From the NCBI GenBank assembly GCA_014281115.1, contig JACONQ010000017.1, positions 868,001 through 932,000 of the forward strand: DNA of 64,000 nt, written 5' to 3'. The translations under genes and the position numbers were made by a program. A model generated the notes under the pieces. That model saw nothing but the letters and a program-made list of their open reading frames with translations. It searched no databases and was not told the DNA's origin. Each line of letters starts with the position of its first letter. Within the stretch, counting starts at the first letter, position 1. Positions 45,201 through 57,000 of this stretch are shown here, piece by piece. The DNA comes from Laburnicola sp. R22_1. Taxonomy: Eukaryota; Ascomycota; Dothideomycetes; Pleosporales; Didymosphaeriaceae.

Positions 45201-48200
45201 TAGAGCTATCTTCCTTAGACAAAGAACTATTACATAATAAGTTGCCTATTAGTCACCCTATTCCCGCTATTTAAGAAAGCCACTAGCAAGACTAGCCCCT
45301 AGAAATTATATAGCAGGATCTAGGTATTACTTCTAGCCCTAGACCTAGAGACTATAATTCTAATAGAGAAGCTAATCTAAAAATTAGACAGCTCTTATAG
45401 AAATTAACTATTTAATTTAAGCCACCCTAGCTAGAACAACCTAGAATAGCTTCCTTCCGCCCTACTAAATTACTAATATAAAAAGAGAACTTATAAAAAA
45501 TAAATAATAAATTACGTTTAGCAGACCCACCAGCCCTATAGAATCTAGCTAATCTCTTAGAACTTATTTAGGCGCTAACGCGGAAATAATTATACACTAC
45601 TAGCTTTAATATTAATATAGTAAGCGCTATAGACTTTGCTTTAAATGGCAGCCACAAGTCTAATATAATTATTAGTTATACTAGCCCCTATAAGCTAGCT
45701 AAACTTATTAAAGACTATAAGAGTAAGATGCACAGCCTAGAAAACAAGTTTCAAGCTAACCTACTCGCTAAAATAGAATAAGCGCTCCTCTGGCTAGAAT
45801 ACGCCAGAGCGGAGCCTACCTATTTTTTAAAATTAAATTCTAACGCCCTTCCACCTTACTAAAAGGGTATTAATTACTATATTAACCTTACTAAAGATCT
45901 ATCTACGCTTACTACCTCGTCTTTATACAGCATATTCTTAAAGCACCTTAAACTTCTTAAAGCCTATATTAACAACTATATTAAGCGCGGGTTTATTATC
46001 CCTAGTAATACTAGCTTTACTTCGCTAGTATTATTTGCCAAAAAGCTAGGCAGAAATTAGCGCTTTTGCGTTAATTACCGCTAGCTTAATACTATTACTA
46101 AAAAGAATATTATAGTAATCCTACTTATTAAGAAAATACTTATACGCCTCTCTAGAGCGAGGCTCTTTACTAAGCTTAATATTTGCTAAGTATTCTACTA
46201 AATCTAGCTTACCCTAGAGACTAAAGCGCTAACTACTTTTTAAACATAGTATAGAAATTATAAGTATAGGGTCTTATCCTTTAGTCTCTATAATAGTCCT
46301 ACTATCTTTTAACAGTTTATTAATAGCGTTCTAGGCAATTATCTAGATAACTTCTATACTATATATATTAACAACATTCTTATCTTTTCTAAGAATTTCC
46401 TAGATTATAAAGAACACGTTTGTAAGGTCCTACTCTACTTAAGAAACACTAATTTTTAAGCTAATTATAAGAAATACAAATTTGCTATAATAGAAACTAA
46501 GTTCTTAGAGTACTTTATTAGCACTAAAGAAATTTATAAGAACTCTATAAAGACTACTATAGTTTAGAAATAAAAAGAGCCCACAACACTTAAGATATTA
46601 TAGAGCTTTTTAGGTTTTTGCAACTACTACTACTCTTTTCTTTCTTATTATAAGCGGGTTGTTCGCCTCCTAATTAAGCTCCTAAAAAATAGTGCCTTCT
46701 ACACTTTTAGAGACTAGAAATATGCCGTCTTTAAAGCTGCTAAGCAACTTATAGCCAGCAACGTCCTAGTCTTATAGTACTTCTTATTTTACATTACTTA
46801 TATAAAAACTAACTCTAGTAATAGTGTTAATACGGGTTCTCTTAGTTAACTATAATTTAATAGTACTTAGCGCCTAGTTGTATAGTACTCTAAATTATTA
46901 AAGCCTACTAAGTTAAATTATAACATTTATAATAAGAAAATATTAGTAGTTATATAGAGCCTTTTAGAATAAAGAGCGTAACTAATTAGCCTTTAAACTA
47001 CTAAGCCCTTTAATATTATTACTAATTATTAGGCCCTTAAGTACTTTAGTACTAAATATAAGCTCTCTTTACAGTAAGCTTATTAGTCTAAGAAGCTATT
47101 TAAATACTATTATTAAATTACATACTAACTAGGCACTACAAATATTATAGCTAATATGCTATCTAGAAAATAAAATAAGCTAAAGTTATAGAAGAAGAAG
47201 AATTAAGAGGCTTACACTTAGTTTTTTCTCTTATAACTACTAAATACTACTAAAGCAGCCCTTATAGCTATTACAATTACAAAGTAGGAGAAAGAAAAAG
47301 TTAATATAAGCCCTAAAGGAGCCTATTCTTATATACTTATTAATTGCCTACTATATACTTATTAATTGCCTACTATATACTAATTAAACACACAAGGTGT
47401 TTAAATTACTCTAAGAAGCTGCCTATTTAGAATTACTAGATTTTGCCCTTATCCCTTTAGGATTGCTTCTCTATAAAGACCGCCTAGTAGTTCTCTTTAT
47501 AGAGTTTCTTCAGACGCATCTAATTTAAATAATATATACTTATTAGGTTACTGCCTATTTAGGTTTATAAAAGACTCTCTAGCTTTTACACTAGTTATAT
47601 TACTAAAAGGGTATAACTACTAATATTAATAGGTATATCTTTAATTATAAAGACTATTAGTGGAGTAAGCCCCTACTAGACAAAAGGCCAGGCTTGTTAT
47701 ACCTACTTCCCATCCCCAAAAATATCTAGCAAGATATCTTAATTAATTTTAAATTATTTCCTAAGAATACGAAAGGATATAACAATATAATAGTATCTTA
47801 TTACCGCCTATTTAAGCGTGCCTTTTCTATGCCCTACTGCAAGACAGTCACTGCTAAATAAGCTGCTAATCTCTACTATTAGTATATATTTAGAGTCTTT
47901 AGCCCCCCTAGATTAATTATTTTTAACCGCGGCCCCTAGTTTATTTCTACTTTCTTAGTTACTTTATATAAGCTTATAGGTATTAAGTAACTTCTCTTTA
48001 TAGTGTGGCATTTACAAACTAATAGTTAAACTAAGATTATAAATTAGTATCTTAACTAGTGTCTGTATTTATTTATTAACTTTTATTAAGATAACTAGTT
48101 AGATTTGCTGCCTAGTATAGACTAGGCCTAAGCAATACTTCCCTATAATAGCACTAGAGTTTTGCCTTTTAAGATTAAGTTTGGGCATTAGCTATACTTT

Positions 48201-49500
48201 TACTAGGACTGGCGTAAGCGTATTTAATTAGTTACTAAATTTCTAGACAATATTACTTTAGAAAAGGCTAAGGTGTAGGTTAAGGCCTATACTAAAGCCT
48301 GCGAATTTGTCTTTAATACTACCTGCACTAATATGTCTACTACCTAGGAAATATAATTAGAGCAGGCCAACAAATATAAACGCGCTATTAATTTTAATAT
48401 TAGGAACTAGGTCTTTATTACTCTAAAGGGATTTATTACTAAACGCCTATTAGTTAAGTTAGATTATTAAATAAAAGGACTATACCTAATTATAGACAAG
48501 AAAGGCCACTTATTTATACTTAAACTTCTATAATATATAAGAGTTTACTTAGTGTTCTACACTAATAGGCTTTAAAGGAATCTAAATAATCCCTTACTAG
48601 GTTAATTGCAACCTCTAAAACTTCCTATTAAGATAGACAGAGTTTCTAAGTAGCTAGTTTCTTATATTCTTAATAGCAAAGTAGACTATAGAACACTAAA
48701 GTACTAGATAGTATAGAAAGAGTATAACTCTAACTTAACCTACTACTCTACTAATAACTTTGTTAACTCTCCCCTACTAATTAAAGCTTACTATTAGGAG
48801 TACCCTAAGTAAGCTAGTCTCCTGAAATAGTTGCTTATTTAGCTAAACGCCGCCCTCTAAGACACCTTTCTAGAGCCTATTTCTAAAGATAATATACCTA
48901 TAAAGATAGGATTAAAGCGCTATATTAGGCGTGCTTAGCTAGGTGCCTATTACTTTTTAATATCTACACGCCCTTAGACTTATGCGTGTAATTAAATACC
49001 TATTGTTTTTTAGTACTCTTATCTCTTAATAGCCTCTCTACCCTTAGACATCCCTACTACCACTAGTAGCCCCTATAGCTTTAGAAGCCGCCCTGCCCTA
49101 ATTGAAAACTATATAGTTAGGTTAACAAGTTTTTTAAAACACTTCTCTATAGTACTAAGAAACCTTATATAATATAATTACGCTAGCGCGTAATAAACTA
49201 ACTAGAAATTTTTTAGCTAACTATATTTTTATATAGCGTTAGAGCTAAGAATACGCTCTATTAGCAAAACGCTAAACGCTAAGATATAGTTTCTATCGCG
49301 TTTTTTTACTAATCTACTAATTTATCCCTAATAACTTTTCTTAATATCTCTACTAAATAGTACCTAAAATAAAAACTAAGGCTACCACTAGAACTATAGA
49401 AGCCTATTGCCACTATTCTAGCCCTCTTTAGCCCTAAAATAGTACTGGTTACGTTAAAAATCCGCCAAAACACCCTATTTTCACGTACTTTTCTTTCTAT
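42300..49500 (+). pseudogene. gag-pol relic of chromovirus (protease, RT, RNase H, integrase, chromodomain)
   Basis: No open frame survives, but domains can be read in order. The stretch before 44,600 is presumed gag. Protease is followed by RT with a preserved L-D-N-F-Y-T-I-Y-I-N-N segment at about 46,345-46,390. RNase H has the ALKYFSTKYKLSLQ and MLSRK signatures. The integrase core is near 47,925-48,035. Downstream, the ILNSKVDYRTLKY and NSNLTYY segments match a chromodomain. Stops are TAG or TAA at positions expected for Gln and Trp. The loss of catalytic aspartates (D to N) means the element is dead. Confidence 0.8.
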
Positions 49501-49524
49501 TTTTAGACCTTAAAAGGGGGGTTA

Positions 49525-49803
49525 TATAATAGTTTATGCCTGCCTTTCTACTAGCTATTTATTATTATCTTTCCTTTTACATCCTAATAGCGCCTTTTAC
49601 CTTATAGAAGGCGCCTTTTCTAGTTAGTATTAGCGTGTGGTTAGTGTGAGGCCTATGCCCTACGCCACCCACTATATAAGTAAGGGCCCCCTAGGTTCCT
49701 TCCTTATCTCCTATCTTAGTATAGTCTTAATTTAGTTATCTCTTTTAACCATACTAGCTATCCTAGAGAGGTTTGCCCTATAAGATCGTATACCGCCCTT
49801 ATA
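49525..49803 (+). repeat. 3' LTR of chromovirus
   Basis: 279 bp, aligned end to end with the 5' LTR and differing mainly by G-to-A and C-to-T changes. It is followed by the ACACA duplication and then by CA-rich sequence of the interrupted 95-bp repeat. Confidence 0.9.
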
Positions 49804-50095
49804 ACACATACATACACACATAAAATAAATATAAAAATAGTTATAGTTTTTTTGCAACTAAGAGCTTTCTAATAAAAAGATAAAATTAATAGTAGTTATT
49901 TCTTCTACTATTATAGACACAAAAATAGTTATAAAAAGGCTAAAAAGTAACTAAATATTTAATATTTAAAGCTATTTAATAAATAGCTAAACAAATAATA
50001 TAATAAAATTTATTAAAAGAAATTAAAAGAAATTAGTAAAGTAACTACTATACTTATATATAACTATTCCTAGGAGAGTAAAGGTTAGCTATAGG

Positions 50096-51137
50096 AGTGG
50101 CACTATTGAATTTTAACGGCTCATACATTTGAGACGAATGTGACCGATACGTCTAGCCGGATTGATCAATCACTTTGTGACAACAACATGCGTCCGTAAT
50201 TCCTGTTGCGATGAGGCCGTGTTCATATCCATATTCTTTCGTCGGTCGCATTAACAAAGACAACGCTTTCGCGGTAACCTAGAGAAGCTTATGATAACCC
50301 AAAGACTGTCGATCGCATGTTTGTCTCCCTCACAGAGAGGGTGGGTGGATAGTATTGCACTCCTCTCACTCACGATTGTGTTAGCAACAATCGGTTGGAT
50401 GACAAGAAAGGCCCATGCCAGCTTCTTCTGGAGATACAACGATAGCACAAGAAACCTATCGGAGGCCAGGGGCGACCTTGCTGACAGCGGCAAGGAGCAA
50501 GGAGTTTCGCCGGACCTCCGCCAGCATATGCTAGTGTACTATGTACAGTGCAGGGCGACTAGTGTATCCCACATATTCACGAGAGCTGTCGTTAAGTACG
50601 GATACCTTCCGTTCTAGCAAGAGCAGCGAGCTCATGATTGTGCGATCAGGAAGCAAGTCAACCAGAAATTGCCGATGTTCTACACAGAAGCGGGTAGCTG
50701 AACAAGGAAATTTTCGGCAAGGTGTACGAAAGAGAACTCCCCATTTGTAAAAGCTACATGTTCGAACATGCAGTCTAGCGACGTTTGACGGCCTTTGGGC
50801 GGTTGGTTCGTAAAAGTTGATTTCGGATTATGAACCAATTGCAAACGTTGCGGGTGACAGTAGATAAACGCCCGGTCGCGGTGAGAGCGGCCTGATTGGA
50901 AATCCGGCACCACGTATGCTACAAAGGTATCTTGGCCGATCTCTTGACACCCATCCGCTGTAGTATGCCGTCCGAAACACTCCATCCAGTATTGGTGCGT
51001 GACCAGACCGAAGATCCTAGGCAGTCACTTGACCAATGCATTTTAAAGAACTGGCCGCGCAGCACGAAAAATGCGCCGAAGATTGCTTGCACTGTGTATA
51101 CCCCGCCTTTCACTACGCCTCGTGTTGCCCTAGCTCT
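50096..51137. other. GC-balanced spacer after the AT-rich block; no recognised gene
   Basis: Two open frames occur here: 50,291-50,617 (+, 108 aa, one hydrophobic stretch ALLSLTIVLATIGW) and 50,680-50,985 (-, 101 aa). I recognise neither and cannot show that either is a gene. The region next to the block may contain gene relics. Confidence 0.35.
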
Positions 51138-51861
51138 TCAACCGTACATCTCATCGTATTCCTCCTCGTCGTCGTCCGCTAAAGGTGGGGGTGGCTGCTT
51201 CTTCTTGAGGAGCTCTTTCCGATCAAGAGGACAAGTCGAGTTTAGCTTGAGCCAGGGCTTGATGCAGTCGAGGTCGAAACGGTGGTCCTTGTGGCAGGGA
51301 AGCTCGACAACCAACGGATACTCGTCTATGCGCACGTAGGGTCAGCTCGAGAACAGAACACATTACACAACATGTTTCCGCGTACCTTCTAAGAAAGGAT
51401 TCACGCAGATAGGACAGGTATCAGTCGGCTTCAGCGACTTCCTCGGCACACGCTCTAGTTCGTCCAGGAAGCTGTCTGGAACGCCCTTCAACTCGGTGGG
51501 CGGGTTGTCTGCATGCTCCCGTAGCTGCTCGATCATGCGTGCGAGCAGATCATCCCCGTCGGTCGTGCTGTCGTCCCGCTCGTCCGAGGGTCGTCCGCGC
51601 ATCATGTCGAAGGCGTTCGCTAGCAGTCGAAACGCAGCAGCTACGTTCTCTGGCTGGGGCACCGCGTGGGCATTGTGATGTGCTTGCGGATCGGAGGTGT
51701 CGACGAGTTCGAGCGTAGAAAAAAAGGTGCTGAGGTCTGGTCGGCGAGTGGGCTGCTCGGGTTTCTCCTCTTTGGTAGGGATGTTGTGTTCGACTGCGCA
51801 CCTCTGTCAGTGCTCGCTTGGAGTCGCCCTGGCAGTGCTACTTGCCTTCGTAGCCAGACAT
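51138..51861 (-). CDS. RING-type E3 ubiquitin ligase, small
   Basis: Three exons: 51,861-51,842, 51,801-51,386 and 51,325-51,138, give 207 residues with consistent phases. The first exon is only 20 nt and its 40-nt intron is the least certain part. After a helical N-terminal region, the RING begins TCPICVNPFLE and continues across the second intron as DEYPLVVELPCHKDHRF, then DLDCIKPWL and STCPLDR. The ligand series is C-x2-C, C-x3-H, then an aspartate where RING-H2 proteins have histidine, then C and C-x2. The C-terminus is Lys/Pro-rich, then acidic. RING proteins bind an E2 and promote direct ubiquitin transfer. Substrate and location are unknown. Confidence 0.82.
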
Positions 51862-52754
51862 GGTGGGTGGCAGATTGATCAGTGGGGCGAGGACGTATGC
51901 TCCGCTTGGACCGACGATGTCTGGAGTCTGGACCCAGTGTGGTTTTGAATGCTGGAGGCGACGCGTCCCATTGGAGCCTGCTCGTGTCCGGCAACCCCGC
52001 GACCGCGCAGCGCTTGATTGGAAAACGTGTGTGGCTGACGTGGCGGTGGCGGTGTACTGTCGGGCGCCAGGAAGCCCGCCGAATCTCCTCCATGTGGCAT
52101 GTACATACGAACTCCATGTGCATACGAAATAGTGAGTCGCTCATTATCTGTTATTACATTCTCGTGAGCCATCATGTTTCCGCCATTGTCGGCTTTTGCG
52201 CAATCAGGGTCCCTGCTTTACGCTTAAAAACTCAATAGGACGGAGCATAGGTTCAGCAAGTGTACGATGCAAGACACGCCCCCGTTGTTGTGACACGTCC
52301 AAAGTTGTTCCATGACGAGTCACGACTAGCTGTGTTGACCTACTTAGCGATGCAGGCCCCGCTCCGTTGAGGGGACTTTCCTGGACAAAGCGTGGACTGC
52401 GCATAGCCACCTCGCTCGCAGCTCGCTCAACCTCCGTGTCGGCTGCGCTGCCCCATCAGCACAGCAACTTCTCCTGAACTCGGCCGAGGCACACAACGAC
52501 GAGGCGCAGTCATATCGCGCGGCGAGTGTTCGCTGTGAAATAGCACAGTCACCGGCGCGTAACGGCTGGCAGACTGAACATTCTCATACCCACTTCTGTC
52601 TCTTTTCGCACATCGCGGTCTCCACACCTATGTCGCTCCTCCTCATGTCTACTGACCCTCCACCCTCGAGAGGTTTATCCTCATTTTCCTTGCGCCTGAA
52701 AGTACCAAAAGCCCTGTCTAGAAGAAGCAGTGTATCTGGGCCATCCGACGAGCA
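51862..52754. other. Intergenic region between RING gene and HET-like gene
   Basis: About 890 bp holding two divergent promoters. An open frame at 52,630-52,833 (+) could be an upstream exon of the HET-like gene, but I found no convincing junction. Nothing else is seen. Confidence 0.35.
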
Positions 52755-53969
52755 ATGCTCTACCGAAGTCCCGGACTGCTCTCGCCCTTGGAGCCTTCGA
52801 GATCGAGAAGCAGTTCCACTTCACGCTCCATAATACAATCATTCACATCATCCCAGGGGAAATGGATCCATGCGATCACTAGTCTGGGCAATAGATCGAG
52901 ATCGCCTTCCGTAGACCCAGCTGTCGAGGACACAAATAAGCCACTGAAGAAGAGGGACTTCAAGCAGGTACAAGGCTGGTTTGACGCTTTCGAAAAATAC
53001 AACAGGCTTATTACCAATCAAGTCACCGTGGATCCTAGCTTTCCAGCAGAAGAACTGTCCAAGATCCAGACAACTCTCAGCGAATTGAACGACGGAGGCT
53101 TCGTCAGCGACCTTCCAGAAGCATTGTTTGATATAGCGTTGCTATGGTGTCCAGCGGGGAATATAACTAGGAAACCTGCCGACGCCGGAGAACCGTCATG
53201 GAGCTGGAGAGGGTGGAATGGCAGCATCAATTTCCCCTTCGATCCTTCGAGTTGCCCCGATGTCCGCAGAAGAGGCCAACCAGTGGTCTTTTTCGAATCA
53301 AAAATCAAGTCTTTTAATCTCGGATCCAAGTCTCAAGCATACACGATCAGAAACCGGGACCTGTCGTTGAAGCGAGGGGCTGGGCAGAAACAGCAATCTC
53401 GCATAAAATATCCAACAGAAGGCATCGCCACTCTCTTGGGTTCTAAGCTTCCAACTTCGGACTGCAACACTCTCCGTTTCACTACGGAAAAGCTTCCCGC
53501 GGCGGCATTCATTATGGAACAAATTTACTATGGAGCCCGACATCCCGTCCTCTGCAGCGGGCTCATGGACTCGCAAAACTGTCCATGCGGCGTCGTCATG
53601 GACTACGAGAACAACATTCGTGCCCATTATCAGGAAGGCGAGCTGTACTTTATCCTCTTATCCGTCAATCGCCGTGTGGAGTCTACGTTCAGGAAATCAC
53701 AATCCAACATCACTCATCCTTCTGGAATACCAATCTAGCACGACAAAAAGTTTCTAAATGACGAAGAAATTAATGACCCTGAAGCTTACGAAAAGGGCGA
53801 GTGGAAAATGTACAACGTAATGTTGATCCAGGAGTTCGAAGAACAGAAATCCGACGATGGGTCAGTCGTACAGGAGGCTTTTGCAAGGAGAGTGGCTATA
53901 GGACGTATACATGAAGACGCTTGGAACGCTGCGAGCCCGAATAAGGCTGCGAAGATCGTCCTACGGTGA
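52755..53969 (+). CDS. C-terminal region of a HET (heterokaryon incompatibility-type) protein, possibly a relic
   Basis: The frame 52,755-53,735 reads FEKYNRLITNQVTVDP, FVSDLPEALFDIALLW and EPSWSWRGWNG, the typical region downstream of the HET domain in fungal NLR-like and incompatibility proteins. The TAG at 53,736-53,738 is followed in frame by HDKKFLNDEEINDPEAYEKG and EWKMYNVMLIQ, then RVAIGRIHEDAWN, to a stop at 53,967-53,969. The TAG may be the 3' end of a 63-nt phase-0 intron (53,676-53,738 or so, donor GTGGAG), giving about 383 residues, or a true nonsense change. The N-terminal HET domain itself is not found upstream, so this is either a partial gene or a C-region-only paralogue. Confidence 0.6.
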
Positions 53970-54965
53970 GGAACCTTTATAGTTATCCTGCATTTTTCTT
54001 CGGCACTTTTGTTTTTTGTGTGTATCTTTCTTCTTACGAGCCATGATATCACGGCGGCATAGGTTGGAGCAGGCGGCAACCTGTGGAGTAATAGCAATAT
54101 AATTAATGGCATGTTGAGTTCGGAGATAAATGGACCCTCCTTCAGACTATGTAAGATATCATATTTCAACTGAGGTAATACCATGGCAATCATAATCAAA
54201 AAAACAACTTGACCTAATCTCATCGCCGCCCTTCCATCAACCCCCTTTTTTATCGCAACCTCACACAAGTCTGCCTTGCCATGTAGCGCCACCCCGCAAT
54301 CTGGCATCTGCCACCGCGGTGTGACCGTCAGCCTTGCACGTCTAAGCTCGTAATTATGAACACAGACGCCCTGTCTGGTGCGCCAGGAATAGTTGGCTGA
54401 CCGATCGCAAGAGTTGTCTTATTTGGGTGCCTTAGGCACTTACCTCCTGGGGCGGAGGAGTTAGTAGGATGGTTGTTCATTTTATTCTGTGCGAAGGAGG
54501 GAAGAAGTGGACATGATGTGCTTACTTTGGAAATTGCTAGGAAATGCAATACCTGCATTGGTGGACATTTGTAAATAGCTCGGATACCTAAAATATTTGG
54601 ATGGTGAGGTATCATTCTGAGAATTCGGTTCCGCAATTGACAAAACCAGAGATAGTTAAAAGCGCCAGAAGTACTACGTCGAAACTACTCGCACGCCACA
54701 AAAATATCACTGTGCTACCGTGCAATTGTATAGATAATTTTCATATTGACTCATTTGAGTTCCGGGTTGTACCCTTTGGGTGGCTACATAAGCTGTCCTC
54801 GCTGCAATCAAGCGTGATACTCATGAAAGCATCTGCAGACTGCCCAATTTCCTAACTATCTTTTCACTATTATCCAAGAAAGTTCTTGCAGATAGTCCTT
54901 AACAATCCCACCTATACCGTGGGTTGCGCGGGTGCACAGGAGCCCACTCAGTGCGGCGGCGCATC
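53970..54965. other. 1-kb intergenic region
   Basis: Moderately AT-rich (especially 54,330-54,860). No coding region or repeat is recognised. It should include the 3' UTRs of the two convergent neighbours. Confidence 0.35.
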
Positions 54966-55670
54966 TCAACGATGTCGGTAGTAGGCGCCGAAATTCCTTC
55001 CATCCTTTCCACGTCTGCCTCGCTGGGCTCCGCTCCATCCGCTCGGTGATGCAGACCTAAAAGACTCAGTATCATGCTCCGAGTTCGAACGGTATCCTTT
55101 CCGAATCTTACCACGGTCCGGTCCCCACTCCCGCCCGATGCCCTCCATAGCATCCATCGACCTCGTCTCAGCGGCCGCGCCTAGAATTCGAATACCAACA
55201 GGGTGGCCATATTCAGTGACCTCGGTAGGCTCTTCATGCCGGACCACGCGCTGCTCGTACGCGCTGATTACGGCTTGGATCTCCATGCAGTAGTTGCGGA
55301 TGCTGGACACCTCCGAGGCAATCTTGTCCATCATGGCGGTGTCAGTCGTACCGACTCGTCTCACGGTCTTGCGCCAGGCGTGCAGAACGCGCCTGTCGAT
55401 ACTGAGGCACTTGCCGGCTTCGCGGATTATATCGATGTGCTCTGGCGTCCAGCGGTGACCAGTGGGGCAATCCTTCTGATAATTGATGACAAGCTTGTAG
55501 GCTCTCCAGGTGCGTGCGGCTAGACGGTCAATCTCCCCGTCCCAGAGTCGCGGAAGTCGGTACTCCTCATTCTTCTCGCCTTGGACGAAGTCGGAATCCT
55601 GGTATGGGATTAGCGAAGGTCCATCGAAGTAGTTGCGCGCGTCTTGATTGTTGCGATGCGGGTTAGACAT
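54966..55670 (-). CDS. Hypothetical protein, 234 aa
   Basis: A single exon from the ATG at 55,670 (M-S-N-P-H-R-N-N-Q), chosen because the 35 upstream codons are Pro/Thr-rich 5'-leader-like sequence. The middle looks like a folded helical segment: LWDGEIDRLAARTWRAYKLV, then GHRWTPEHIDIIREAGKCLS and AMMDKIASEVSSIRNYCMEI. The C-terminal 60 residues are basic and Ser/Gly/Arg-rich, probably disordered. No signal peptide or membrane segment is visible. I do not recognise the family and assign no function. Confidence 0.55.
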   Translation of the reverse strand: MSNPHRNNQDARNYFDGPSLIPYQDSDFVQGEKNEEYRLPRLWDGEIDRLAARTWRAYKLVINYQKDCPTGHRWTPEHIDIIREAGKCLSIDRRVLHAWRKTVRRVGTTDTAMMDKIASEVSSIRNYCMEIQAVISAYEQRVVRHEEPTEVTEYGHPVGIRILGAAAETRSMDAMEGIGREWGPDRGKIRKGYRSNSEHDTESFRSASPSGWSGAQRGRRGKDGRNFGAYYRHR

Positions 55671-57000
55671 CTTTGCGGGCTGCGGGTGAGTTGAGGTTGT
55701 GGGTGATGGCGGCAGCGGCGAAGTTGTTGTGATGGTCCATGGCGAAAGTTTGTGCGTGGCCGTCAGTGAAAGCACTGCCGTTGTACCGTCAACGCCGGAT
55801 GCGAGTTTTCACTCACGCCGATTGCCTCTTGTCAAGTTGTCATCAGAAGCAAAGCCAAACAGCCGACTGAGAACAGGATCAGTATATCTTTGTGGGTTCA
55901 ATACTAGATGAAAATTCTCCGTATTCTTTGTTTACATTGCGCATCCTGGGATACCACACGATACGTCCACGGGTAGACTGTGACTAGACTGTGACTACAC
56001 TAGTGTATGACTCCAGGGCTAGCCGTTGTAAATGGCGCTTTCGCAAAGGGTTATACCTTTCAGAAGAGGATGGTGAACTGGGAAGGAACGAGTGACCGGA
56101 CTGATTGGGGCTTATAAAACCATCACGTCATACTTGGGCTCTGCGCCAGCCATGTGATGGTTGACACTCCAGGGCTGCTACGCCTTTTCTCTACCGACTT
56201 TGGCTGCTGAACCACGGTTCACACTCACATATCGCCCGAACAAAAAGACTCGGCCCCGCCTTATACGGGTCTCTCACCAGCAGGTGATGCTACCTTTGGC
56301 AAGTCCCATCATAATCTGGACAAGGCCGAGTTGACTGTAAATGGACAAGAATGAAATGGACCGGTTGGAAAGAGTGTATTTTTACCATGGTAGACACGTC
56401 GTCATTCGTTCTTTACGCGGCGATGTAAGTTCTCCGCTTGGCGGCGCATAGTGTGAGGGTCCACAGTGCAGATAGTCTACGTGTTAGAGAAACCCTGGCG
56501 CGTCCGAGGCACGCCACAGCCCGAGGTTGGCGCACGCAACTGTATGTATACTTTGCTGTGTGCACAAGAAGCTGCTGAGATACCCCCAGCGCCAAAGCCC
56601 ACGTCTGCAGCAGTCCAACATCACAACACGTTCGGCCCCGCCTGTGTTTTGCATGTCCCGCAAGGATCCGTTGCTGGGGCAGGCATCGCGCAACTAGCGT
56701 GCGCACGGGCCCACGGCTCGCGTCCTGGTCGAGTGCTCACCTGCCAGCCACAACAAACTCACCTCTCATCCGATCCAAGACATCGCCTTCCCAGCCCTGC
56801 CATTCGCCCTCCGCTCCTTCAATCGTGCTTCTACGGCCTCCCCCACCTCTCTACAGCTTCTCGACCCCGGCATGGCTGCTGAGCTCTGCTAGACAACGCC
56901 GACGTGCCCCGTTACGTCGCGTCAAGAGAGCTAGGAAAGTCTAACCTGCCCCTCCACTCTCGTCCTCCCTCGCGCCCCTACGCCCACGCTGTTGCTACGC
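55671..57000. other. Long divergent intergenic region upstream of DBF4
   Basis: 1.3 kb with no recognised gene. The CT-rich sequence just before 57,001 suggests a long 5' leader of the DBF4 gene. Frames at 56,413-56,944 on both strands overlap each other and lack coding signs. Confidence 0.4.

Larger units (their letters stand above)
41239..49803 (+). mobile_element. Ty3/gypsy chromovirus LTR retrotransposon, 8.57 kb, RIP-mutated
   Basis: Two 279-bp LTRs (41,239-41,517 and 49,525-49,803) are flanked by a perfect ACACA duplication (41,234-41,238 and 49,804-49,808). A polypurine tract AAAAGGGGGG lies just before the 3' LTR. Plus-strand relics follow gypsy order. Protease lies near 44,606 (ALINTSAS, originally DTGAS-like). 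RT runs about 46,050-46,560 (RFCVNYR; YINNILIFS). RNase H runs about 46,850-47,180. Integrase runs to about 48,060 (RGP-stop-FISTF; WHLQTNS). A chromodomain-like segment lies at 48,640-48,800. All are broken by TAG/TAA codons. It inserted into a copy of the 95-bp repeat. Confidence 0.9.

Noticed and set aside
50291..50617. 108-aa plus-strand frame with a possible membrane segment
   Set aside because: No recognised family, no coding-type context and overlapping frames on the other strand; reported only as spacer content.
50680..50985. 101-aa minus-strand frame
   Set aside because: Composition is compatible with a protein, but I recognise no motif and see no exon partners; too weak to annotate as a gene.
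53786..54307. 173-aa minus-strand frame with hydrophobic stretches
   Set aside because: It lies largely antisense to the HET-like coding frame and shows no family features; probably a shadow.
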